NCBI GenBank assembly: GCA_016840305.1
Contig: JAEOSP010000197.1
Coordinates: 1-14,390, forward strand
Direction: 5' to 3'
DNA length: 14,390 nucleotides
Source: Candidatus Hodarchaeota archaeon
GTDB taxonomy: Archaea > Asgardarchaeota > Heimdallarchaeia > Hodarchaeales > Hodarchaeaceae
The first letter of the stretch is position 1, and every line of letters begins with the position of its first letter. Both the position numbers and the translations under genes were made by a program. This document shows, one piece after another, positions 1 to 6,224 of the stretch. The notes under the pieces were generated by a model. The model saw only the letters and a list, made by a program, of their open reading frames with translations. It ran no database searches and was not told the origin of the DNA.

Positions 1-894
1 CCAAATATCCGAAATTCGCCCCCAGAATATCAATCCCCCCAACACTGCTATTAAAGTTCCAATTCCAAGAAAAATTACAATAGAGGGAGGTATTTCTAAG
101 TTCGAAGGTAGTTCAGCATTAACTCGATCAATCACGGGTATCAAAAAAGTACCAAAAGAAACGATTGCTGAAAACGCTAGCCAATGAACACTCAACTGAA
201 GAATAGGTTTTGTTAGGTAAAAATTATCGGTTTTTCTTCTCCGAAGTTTATCCTTATAATTATTAACAGTCCTACTCAAAGAAAAAGGTGTATAATCTCC
301 TTGATCTGGAATTGGAACAATCAGAATTGCTGATAATAACATTAGAATCCCAAAAATAACAAATGAATATTCTCTGAGTTCTAGCCACAATATAAAACTT
401 AATACTGTAGCGCTAATGCCTCCTACACCCAACATAATGTTCACATAAGCCATTGACTCACCTATGCGATTTTGTGGACTATGTTGAACCCATAAAGCGA
501 TAACCGATCCAATTCGCAAAGCGGCTCCTATACCTAACGCAGCATTCATTATGAATAGTACTAACGGATGTGGAGAGATTATCAACCCAAAAAAACTAAT
601 TCCGCTAACGATATTAGCCCCTATCATTAAGAATTTCCTTCCATGCAGATCACTTAATGATCCACATATTGGCCCCAGAATGAACCAAAAAACAAAGAAA
701 ACAGAAAGTATTAACCCACTTATAAGGCCTAAATCTTCAATGTAGCCTAATTCATCTAAATAGGCCGCTAGTAAAATTTGTTGAGCAGTAAAAGTACCTG
801 ATACAATTATTTGATAAATTGCAATAACCAATAAAGTAGGTTTTAAGTATAGATCAAATAAAAATGATTTTATGGTACTAGGGGAAAATCCCAT
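1..894 (-). CDS. MFS transporter, partial (N-terminal 298 residues)
   Basis: Partial major facilitator superfamily permease in the cytoplasmic membrane; the reading frame stays open to the left window edge, so the C-terminal third or so is missing. The ATG at 894-892 follows a GAGGTG ribosome binding site with a 6-nt spacer. The visible protein has several hydrophobic segments (about residues 21-37, 58-77, 90-108, 112-135, 151-170, 177-194, 232-255 and 272-290). The MFS motif A is clear in the loop between helices 2 and 3 (GSLSDLHGRK, residues 78-87). A second, degenerate motif A (WGRISD, about 291-296) appears at the expected start of the second half. The central loop (about 197-230) is basic and hydrophilic, as usual between the two six-helix bundles. 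The substrate cannot be read from sequence. The gene lies 18 nt downstream of an M24 peptidase-like gene on the same strand, so the two are probably co-transcribed and may share a peptide-like or amino-acid-derived substrate (inference). Confidence 0.9.
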   Translation of the reverse strand, partial: MGFSPSTIKSFLFDLYLKPTLLVIAIYQIIVSGTFTAQQILLAAYLDELGYIEDLGLISGLILSVFFVFWFILGPICGSLSDLHGRKFLMIGANIVSGISFFGLIISPHPLVLFIMNAALGIGAALRIGSVIALWVQHSPQNRIGESMAYVNIMLGVGGISATVLSFILWLELREYSFVIFGILMLLSAILIVPIPDQGDYTPFSLSRTVNNYKDKLRRRKTDNFYLTKPILQLSVHWLAFSAIVSFGTFLIPVIDRVNAELPSNLEIPPSIVIFLGIGTLIAVLGGLIFWGRISDIW

Positions 895-912
895 CACGTA
901 CACCTCACTTGC

Positions 913-2094
913 TTAGATTTCAAAAAAATCTGGTGATTTTGAGAGAAGGCGACTACCTGAATCGTTAATGGCGAAAGTATCTTCAATACCTAAAAGTAGT
1001 TTTCTTTCTTCAATATACTTAGGTTCACATGCAATTACATTTCCATCAAATAGCTTAGAACCATTTCTGTAAAGAATAGGTAGCTCATCTAACTCTAATC
1101 CTACTCCATGTCCCAGAAAAGCCACTTTATCGTGAGAGTCTCCCATAAAATTATCATAAATTCCCAATTCTCTAGCTAAGGACATCGATTCTGCATATAT
1201 AACCCCCAAATCTGCTTTGGGTTTTAGTACCTTTTTTAGAAAGCTCTTAATCTCAATTAGAGAGTCGAGTTTTTCTTTTGTAACAGGGTCAAAGCCCCCA
1301 AACACAAAAGTTCTTGTCGTATCAGAAATATAACCATTATTATTACCACAAGTATCGACAAAAAATGGATCGGTTCCAAGTTTTTTAGTTGAAGGACCAT
1401 ATGGATATTTTAAAGATAAACCCCAACCAGAAATTGGAGTAAAGTGTATATTGAGAGTTGATGAGGATTTTCCAATAACGTAAGAATAATTCAGCAGCGC
1501 AGAATTGAAATTTCGTGTGGTGATATATCCTTGATGACCATTCTTCAATAACCAGCTATCAAGTTTGGCTGCAAGATCAATTTCACTCATTTCTGGTGAT
1601 GCTATCTCTGTACAATAATCGAATGATGAATCAACAAGTGCTGCAGCTTGAGAAATTTGAGATATTTCATAATTAGATTTAACTGAACGTTGATTCCGAA
1701 GATCATAGCTCCCGTCTATTAGAACTACTTTATTGTTTGTAGATTCGAGGTACTTGACATAGGAGAATGGGAGAATATCTAATTCTACTGCAATTTTTGA
1801 GTGATCTTCAATTTTCAGCGTAGTAAAAATTTGAGAAAGTCTACCAAAAGTCTGGACATTTTGAATTGCTGAAAATTCTTGGGCTAAATCAATGTTTCTT
1901 TTAACTAAATGTGTTGGTTCTTCTTCTTTAGGAATATAAACCGCACTATCTAATCCAATACCCGAATAATAAAATGTTTCAACTGTTGAGAATAGTAAGA
2001 ATCCGTCAATATCTGTTTCTGCCATTCTTGATCTTAAGCTATCAATTCTAGAGTTTATTTCCTTTTCTGGAACTGAAGAGTATAACTCGTCCAT
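913..2094 (-). CDS. M24 family metallopeptidase, Xaa-Pro dipeptidase-like
   Basis: A 393-residue protein with the two-domain creatinase/prolidase architecture: an N-terminal creatinase-like domain (about 1-138) and a C-terminal pita-bread M24 domain (about 139-393). All five expected metal ligands are visible: D247 (FFVDTCG), D258 (YISDTTRT), H329 (GHGVG), E357 (ACEPK) and E371 (GIED). Known members hydrolyse Xaa-Pro dipeptides or remove N-terminal residues next to proline with a dinuclear metal centre, in the cytoplasm; no signal peptide is seen. The second active-site histidine, seven residues after the ligand histidine in aminopeptidase P and methionine aminopeptidase, is D336 here (ELDEL), so exact activity is uncertain. 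ATG at 2094 follows GAGGT with a 7-nt spacer. The MFS gene follows after 18 nt. Family assignment is firm; substrate is not, and a creatinase-like or other C-N hydrolase role is possible. Confidence 0.88.
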   Translation of the reverse strand: MDELYSSVPEKEINSRIDSLRSRMAETDIDGFLLFSTVETFYYSGIGLDSAVYIPKEEEPTHLVKRNIDLAQEFSAIQNVQTFGRLSQIFTTLKIEDHSKIAVELDILPFSYVKYLESTNNKVVLIDGSYDLRNQRSVKSNYEISQISQAAALVDSSFDYCTEIASPEMSEIDLAAKLDSWLLKNGHQGYITTRNFNSALLNYSYVIGKSSSTLNIHFTPISGWGLSLKYPYGPSTKKLGTDPFFVDTCGNNNGYISDTTRTFVFGGFDPVTKEKLDSLIEIKSFLKKVLKPKADLGVIYAESMSLARELGIYDNFMGDSHDKVAFLGHGVGLELDELPILYRNGSKLFDGNVIACEPKYIEERKLLLGIEDTFAINDSGSRLLSKSPDFFEI

Positions 2095-2128
2095 GCAATA
2101 TACCTCAAAGTTAAAGAGATCTCATTGT

Positions 2129-2157
2129 AAAAAAATTAGATTGATTTGAACAAAAAA
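2129..2157 (-). terminator. Oligo-T tracts, possible archaeal-type terminator
   Basis: Read on the minus strand, the 87-nt gap between the TPR-like gene and the peptidase gene holds T6 (2157-2152) and T7 (2135-2129) with no obvious stem-loop. Oligo-T runs downstream of genes are the usual intrinsic terminators in archaea. If functional, it would separate the TPR-like transcript from the peptidase-MFS unit. This rests on base composition alone in an AT-rich region. Confidence 0.3.
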
Positions 2158-2181
2158 GGAGAAATTGGAGCAGTATTGATC

Positions 2182-2769
2182 CTAAAATGAGTCAAGCTCC
2201 TGTAAAGCCTGAACAACTCTGGCATCTAAATCAGTTTCCTTTTTCATACCAACGGATAATCCTTCAATACTCTTAAGTACCTGTTCCTCACTCTGAGTTA
2301 GTTTCATCAATTTGTGTTGGTATAATTTTTTATATTTGTCCCCTTTTTCCATATCTCCTACACTGTAATTTGCTTCTGAAATAATGTATAGGGCAGTAGT
2401 GAAGGCTGTAGCATTTTCTAAAATCTCATCGATAGCTAGAGCTTGTGAAGCGTGTGTAATCGCCTCAATGAAATTCTTATTATCGGTCTCAATCCATGCT
2501 TTATTCATATAAGATTCTACTAACCCTTTATTATAATTAATCCTAGCTGCTAATGTACGTGCAAATTTAAAGGATTTTTGAAAAGATTCAGGATCGTTAT
2601 TTTGGTAATGTAAAAGTATTAGCTGATTATGGATATCAACGAGATTTTCCACGTCATTGGTAGAAATCCCAATTTCATGAGCTTTATTTAGAAGAGTAAT
2701 TGCTTCGGTTACCTGTTTACTTTGCTTTAGTGCCTTTGCTTTGATAATTAATTCCTTGATATCCTCCAG
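2182..2769 (-). CDS. TPR-like helical repeat protein, probable CTG start
   Basis: Hypothetical soluble protein of about 195 residues that looks like tetratricopeptide-type helical repeats. Repeat-like segments include the start (EAITLLNKAHEIG, about residues 20-32) and a central copy (EAITHASQALAID); the C-terminus is a charged helix ending in LQELDSF. No enzyme motif, signal peptide or membrane segment is seen, so a protein-binding scaffold role is inferred only from the fold type. The first conventional start is GTG at 2652 (156 residues), but it lacks a ribosome binding site and would cut off a clear helical repeat. The frame is open back to a TGA at 2778-2776. An AAGGTGA ribosome binding site (2782-2776) lies 6 nt before the CTG at 2769, and no ATG, GTG or TTG lies in frame between 2769 and 2652. 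I therefore prefer CTG. Neighbours do not define its role. Confidence 0.6.
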   Translation of the reverse strand: MEDIKELIIKAKALKQSKQVTEAITLLNKAHEIGISTNDVENLVDIHNQLILLHYQNNDPESFQKSFKFARTLAARINYNKGLVESYMNKAWIETDNKNFIEAITHASQALAIDEILENATAFTTALYIISEANYSVGDMEKGDKYKKLYQHKLMKLTQSEEQVLKSIEGLSVGMKKETDLDARVVQALQELDSF

Positions 2770-2775
2770 CCTAAT

Positions 2776-2782
2776 TCACCTT
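2776..2782 (-). promoter_or_regulatory. Ribosome binding site supporting a CTG start
   Basis: On the minus strand the sequence AAGGTGA matches the GGAGGTGATC anti-SD complement and sits 6 nt before the CTG at 2769. It overlaps the in-frame TGA that limits the reading frame. It is the main argument for extending the TPR-like gene upstream of the GTG at 2652. Confidence 0.5.
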
Positions 2783-2958
2783 TTCTGATACTTTTTTGTA
2801 ATACTGAGATAACTTGCATAAATTATTGGAAATATAGATTTATTACTTTTTATTTCTTCTCATATTTAACCACTTTTTTTTTTAAAACATAATATTTTGA
2901 AAATCAAAGCTTTCTAATCACTTTAACCAAAATTCAGAGGATTTAAGAAAATTAGATA
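2783..2958. other. AT-rich intergenic stretch
   Basis: Non-coding stretch between the radical SAM gene region and the TPR-like gene, very AT-rich, with a T10 run on the plus strand at 2874-2883. On the minus strand an A/T-rich box around 2817-2826 (AATTTATG) is a possible TATA-like element for the TPR-like gene, about 50 nt from its proposed start. I see no RNA gene, no strong stem-loop and no convincing reading frame here. Confidence 0.4.
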
Positions 2959-3093
2959 TTACTTCTTGATAATTAATTTTTTGGTATTATTATAATAATT
3001 TGTATAGCAGTCAACTCCGAAACCTTTTCCAATATCATAGGTAGGCTTCTCTGTTATTACATCGAGGTTAATATTTTCATATTTATAATCCCT
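2959..3093 (-). pseudogene. Out-of-frame coding-like tail of the radical SAM gene
   Basis: On the minus strand a frame shifted by one base relative to the radical SAM gene is open for 44 codons, from 3093 to a TAA at 2961-2959. It overlaps the last 12 codons and extends about 100 nt beyond the annotated stop. The translation begins RDYKYENINLDVITEKPTYD and continues with IGKGFGVDCYTN, then an Asn/Lys-rich end. It reads like ordinary protein, whereas the in-frame end (GIINMKILTSM) does not. One missing base near the AAAGGG at 3095-3090 would explain this, giving a protein of roughly 510 residues. It could be a sequencing indel, a real frameshift, or chance. Confidence 0.4.
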
Positions 3094-4496
3094 TTAGCAA
3101 AAACTTGACTATTATAAAGGAATTGACCGAGACCGTAACTTTCAAGGGAATATCTTAATTCTCTCAGTGTATTCTGAAGAATCTTACTAGGACGTAAATA
3201 AAATCTTTTATATGCCCACTTAGTCAATGTTTTCATTTCTTCACGGGATAATCCAGAGAGTTCATTGATTGGAGTGAATAAATTGTATTTTGAGTAATCA
3301 TGTACCATGATTTTACCCTGTTTTAGCATATCTCTATAGAAATCTGTTCCTGGATAAGGTGTGGCAAGGGTGAATAGTGCGAGAGAAGGATCTAAACGAT
3401 TAACTATCCAGTTCACTGTAGATACAATTGTTTTACGCGTTTCTCCAGGGAATCCAAAAGAAACAGAAGCAAGAGAATCCATTCGCGAACGTTTAATGTT
3501 ATCAAAATACCTCTCAATTTGAGAAACAGAGGTGTTCTTATGAATTTTATCTAAAATTACTTGGTTACCAGATTCTACACCAACAAATACCAATCGGCAA
3601 CCTGCTTTTCGCATCAATGTTAGTAATTCTAAATTTCCTTTGTCAGCTCGAGTCGTTGCTCCCCAATATATATCTTCAATCTTGGAGAGTTCACTAGATA
3701 AAATTTTAACCCTTTTATCGGAAATAAAAAATAAATCGTCAACAAAAGCGGTTGCTTTAATATTCATTTCCTCACGTAGAAATCTAATTTCCTCTGCAAT
3801 ACTCTCAGGAGATCGGGGTCTCCATTTTGCACCATAAAAGGCAGATACGCTGCAAAAATCACAAGAATAAGGACATCCACGGCTAGTAATTACTGATGTT
3901 GCTGGAAAGGCTGATCCAAATATCTTGTATCTATCCATCGGAAGTAGATGCCGTGCTGGGAGTGGTAAAGTATCTAGGTCTTTGATAAGTGGGGCGGGAG
4001 GATTATGATGAGGTTCAGGGTCTAAATACGAAATTCCTTTGATATTTTTCCAATCTTTTCCTTTTTCAAAAGCTTGAACAAATTCTAGAAATGAATATTC
4101 AGCTTCTCCCCGGAACACTACGTCAACGTTCCCATCAGCAAGAAAAAGACTCTCATCAGGCATTGCGGTTGGATGATAACCACCAAGAGCCACGATTGGA
4201 GTTTTCTCCTCTTTCGCAATTTTTGCCGCATTCAATGCATTTGAGAAATTAGGTGTTAATGTTTGGATACCTACAATGTCTGGGGCGTACCGTTTCAAAT
4301 ATTTTCGATAATCTTCTGGTGTAAATGAGAGTGCTTGAGAATCAAGTATCTTCACTCTGGAAAATCCATTTTGTTCTAATACTGATGCCATATATCCTAA
4401 CCCAAGCGGAGGAGCAGTAAAATTAAGGAAGGCTAGCTGATATTTTGTTACTGCTTTTTCTTGGAGTAAAGGGGGAATTAAAAGAAGAATTTTCAC
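3057..4496 (-). CDS. B12-binding domain radical SAM protein
   Basis: A 479-residue class B-like radical SAM protein. Residues about 1-150 form the cobalamin-binding (B12-binding) Rossmann-like domain (KILLLIPP start, GGYHPTAMPDE at 105-115, FRGEAEYSF at 128-136). Residues about 197-410 form the radical SAM barrel with the 4Fe-4S motif C208-x3-C212-x2-C215 (SRGCPYSCDFC). A C-terminal helical region with KRFYLRP follows. Known relatives methylate unactivated carbons or catalyse other B12-dependent radical reactions in lipid, cofactor or natural-product pathways; the substrate cannot be told here. Start is GTG at 4496, the only in-frame start before an upstream TAG, with only a weak GTGA ribosome binding site 7 nt away. 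It is transcribed divergently from nuo across about 200 nt. The C-terminus may be cut short by a frameshift (see 2959-3093). Cytoplasmic; no membrane segments. Confidence 0.9.
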   Translation of the reverse strand: MKILLLIPPLLQEKAVTKYQLAFLNFTAPPLGLGYMASVLEQNGFSRVKILDSQALSFTPEDYRKYLKRYAPDIVGIQTLTPNFSNALNAAKIAKEEKTPIVALGGYHPTAMPDESLFLADGNVDVVFRGEAEYSFLEFVQAFEKGKDWKNIKGISYLDPEPHHNPPAPLIKDLDTLPLPARHLLPMDRYKIFGSAFPATSVITSRGCPYSCDFCSVSAFYGAKWRPRSPESIAEEIRFLREEMNIKATAFVDDLFFISDKRVKILSSELSKIEDIYWGATTRADKGNLELLTLMRKAGCRLVFVGVESGNQVILDKIHKNTSVSQIERYFDNIKRSRMDSLASVSFGFPGETRKTIVSTVNWIVNRLDPSLALFTLATPYPGTDFYRDMLKQGKIMVHDYSKYNLFTPINELSGLSREEMKTLTKWAYKRFYLRPSKILQNTLRELRYSLESYGLGQFLYNSQVFAKGIINMKILTSM

Positions 4497-4700
4497 CTGA
4501 ATCTCACAAGAGAAATTCTATCGAATGGAATTTACAAAACTATTCCATTCAAAATTGAACTGAATTACTAAGAAGTAACTAAATATTGATCACATTTAGA
4601 AAAAAATTATTAATTCTAGGCTTAAATCTTCGATTTATCTATTATCCGTAAATATCTTCCTTAATTCTTTAGAAATTATGTATGTACAGATGTGTAGGCC
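4497..4700. promoter_or_regulatory. Divergent promoter region between radical SAM gene and nuoA
   Basis: Both blocks are transcribed away from this 204-nt AT-rich gap, so it should hold at least two promoters. TATA-like candidates are GTAAATATC (4648-4656) about 45 nt before nuoA, and on the minus strand TTTTGTAAA about 35-43 nt before the radical SAM start. Neither can be separated from background composition with confidence. A perfect inverted repeat lies inside the region (separate entry). Confidence 0.4.
4523..4550. repeat. 9-bp perfect inverted repeat, candidate operator
   Basis: GAATGGAAT (4523-4531) and its exact reverse complement ATTCCATTC (4542-4550) are separated by 10 nt. The centre-to-centre spacing of 19 bp suits a dimeric DNA-binding protein contacting one face of the helix over nearly two turns. 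It lies 27 nt upstream of the radical SAM start, where the minus-strand promoter is expected, and about 150 nt upstream of nuoA. It could instead be a small hairpin or chance in AT-rich DNA. Confidence 0.35.
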
Positions 4701-5069
4701 ATGTATGATCCAGAAATTACTCATATGGGAATATTTTTAATTGCAGGACTAGCAAGCCCAATAGCAATCAAAATTATACAGTATATCCTTGCTCCAAATA
4801 TTCCCCGACTCAAAGCAGCTTCAGCAACATACGAATGCGGAGAAAAACCGATAGGAACGGCTCAGGTAAGATTTAATGTTCAATTTTTCACATTTGCAGT
4901 AGTTTTTGTCGTATTTGACATATTAGTTGTACTTTTTCTCCTATGGGCCTATGCATTTCGTGTAATGAGTGCGATACAAACTGCAATGATTGTCATTGGT
5001 TTATTTGCTTCATTTGTCTTAATTGGGGTAGCTTTCTGGATGAAAAAGGGAACAATGAATTGGGTGTAA
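4701..5069 (+). CDS. nuoA: Complex I subunit NuoA
   Basis: Small membrane subunit (122 residues, normal length) next to the quinone-binding chamber of complex I. Three hydrophobic segments are visible (about 9-30, 62-86 and 92-112). The loop motif YECGEKPIGTAQVRF (44-58) is diagnostic of NuoA/ND3 and links the membrane arm to the peripheral arm. D73 of the FDxE motif is present, but the usual glutamate two residues later is L75 (VFDILVV). This glutamate (E81 in E. coli) is nearly invariant, so the change is notable. Start ATG at 4701 has only a weak upstream AGG. It is the first gene of the operon, with nuoB beginning 3 nt after its stop codon. Confidence 0.93.
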   Translation: MYDPEITHMGIFLIAGLASPIAIKIIQYILAPNIPRLKAASATYECGEKPIGTAQVRFNVQFFTFAVVFVVFDILVVLFLLWAYAFRVMSAIQTAMIVIGLFASFVLIGVAFWMKKGTMNWV

Positions 5070-5071
5070 TT

Positions 5072-5707
5072 ATGGGAAAATATGAAGATCTTAAATCCCT
5101 TGGGGAATTGGAAATCTATGAGCCCATGCCTAATGTTGTCATGGCTAAATCTCGTGATTTTGTTTCTGTTTTAATCAATTGGTTGAGAAATTGGAGTCAA
5201 CGAGCCAGTTTATATCCAGTGTTTTTAGGAATGAAATGTTGTGCAATCGAGATGGCGGCTACTATGGCTTCTCGATATGATACTGAAAGGATTGGAATAT
5301 TAGCTCGCGCAAGTCCAAGGCAATGTGATGTATTATGGGTGAATGGGCCTGTAACCACAAAATTTGCTTCTCGGCTTCGAGATATTTATGATCAGATGCC
5401 AGCACCAAAGTGGGTTTTTGCTACAGGAGAATGCGCAATCAGTGGAGGTCCGTTTTGGCAAGCCCCAACAATACTTGAAGGAGCTGATCAAGTAATTCCT
5501 GTTGATATTTTTGTACCAGGTTGTCCCCCAAGACCTGAAGCAATGTGGGCTGGAATTCATCGTCTCCAAGAGAAAATTCGGGAAGATAGTATTTATCTAC
5601 CTGAACCTCTCCGTGACATTCCCCGTGAATTTTACGAAAGGGATCCTCCCAAGGTTGATTATCGACTAATACTGAAAAGAGAAGTTATAGAGGAGGAAGA
5701 AAAATGA
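5072..5707 (+). CDS. nuoB: Complex I subunit NuoB, N2 cluster protein
   Basis: Peripheral-arm subunit of 211 residues that binds the terminal 4Fe-4S cluster N2, which passes electrons to the quinone. The four ligands are present: C56 and C57 (GMKCCAIEM), C121 (GECAISGG) and C151 (PGCPPRPE). The surrounding SPRQCDVLWVNGPVTTK (81-97) and YDQMPAPKW (106-114) are typical. The segment after C121 (SGGPFWQAPTILEG) differs from the usual bacterial SGGxYxxY form and looks more like archaeal or hydrogenase-related relatives (my impression). The frame is open further upstream to 4943, but that part only overlaps nuoA. ATG at 5072 has GGGTG 5-6 nt before it and gives the expected N-terminus. The stop overlaps the nuoC start (ATGA). 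Confidence 0.95.
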   Translation: MGKYEDLKSLGELEIYEPMPNVVMAKSRDFVSVLINWLRNWSQRASLYPVFLGMKCCAIEMAATMASRYDTERIGILARASPRQCDVLWVNGPVTTKFASRLRDIYDQMPAPKWVFATGECAISGGPFWQAPTILEGADQVIPVDIFVPGCPPRPEAMWAGIHRLQEKIREDSIYLPEPLRDIPREFYERDPPKVDYRLILKREVIEEEEK

Positions 5708-6213
5708 GCTATCTTGAAACTCATTCTGCAAAATTGAAAGAAAAATTTGCAGGGAAAATCAAAGAAATCAATATTTCTGTCCCTAGCCGTCTTAAAATCT
5801 GGATTGATTCAACTGATCTTTTGGACGTAATGTTATTTATTGCTAATGATTTAGAATTTACTTCCATGGAAGCTATCTCAGGAGTCGATTGGGAAACACA
5901 TTTTGAAGTCATATATTTCTTAGATCGTTGGGATGGAGATCCAACGGTTATTCAGGTAAGTGTTGAGTTGAAGGATCGTGAGAATCCTCAAGTCCCGTCA
6001 ATAACTAGTATTTGGGCTTCTGCTAATTGGCATGAAAGAGAGCTTTATGACTTATTTGGTATTACAGTTAGTGATCATCCGAATCTTAAACGGCTATTAT
6101 TACCAGATGATTGGGATGATTACGAACATAAACATATCTCAGAACTATATCCAATGCGTAGAGCTTACCAACTACCTGAAAAACCTTATTCGTTTAAACC
6201 TCACCCGAAATAG
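5704..6213 (+). CDS. nuoC: Complex I subunit NuoC (30 kDa), unfused
   Basis: Peripheral-arm scaffold subunit of 169 residues that packs against NuoD; it has no cofactor. The family signature is visible as ASANWHERELYDLFGI (105-120) followed by HPNLKRLLLPDDW (125-137). The usual continuation PLRKDYP/PLRKEFP is not recognisable; the chain runs YEHKHISELYPMRRAY instead. The gene is separate from nuoD, unlike the nuoCD fusion of E. coli and haloarchaea. Translation is coupled to nuoB by an ATGA overlap, with a purine-rich GAGGAGG ribosome binding site inside the nuoB end. nuoD starts 11 nt downstream. Confidence 0.94.
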   Translation: MSYLETHSAKLKEKFAGKIKEINISVPSRLKIWIDSTDLLDVMLFIANDLEFTSMEAISGVDWETHFEVIYFLDRWDGDPTVIQVSVELKDRENPQVPSITSIWASANWHERELYDLFGITVSDHPNLKRLLLPDDWDDYEHKHISELYPMRRAYQLPEKPYSFKPHPK

Positions 6214-6224
6214 GAAGTTAGAAC

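Noticed and set aside
551..745. Plus-strand open frame inside the MFS gene
   Set aside because: It is antisense to a clear MFS coding frame with motif A; no ribosome binding site or family resemblance.
2116..2123. Palindrome GAGATCTC upstream of the peptidase gene
   Set aside because: An 8-bp palindrome is expected by chance at this length and has no further supporting context.
2874..2883. T10 run on the plus strand as a terminator
   Set aside because: No plus-strand gene lies upstream, and on the minus strand it is an A-run, so it would not terminate the radical SAM transcript.
4943..5071. Upstream extension of nuoB
   Set aside because: It lies wholly within nuoA in another frame; ATG 5072 has a ribosome binding site and matches the normal NuoB N-terminus.
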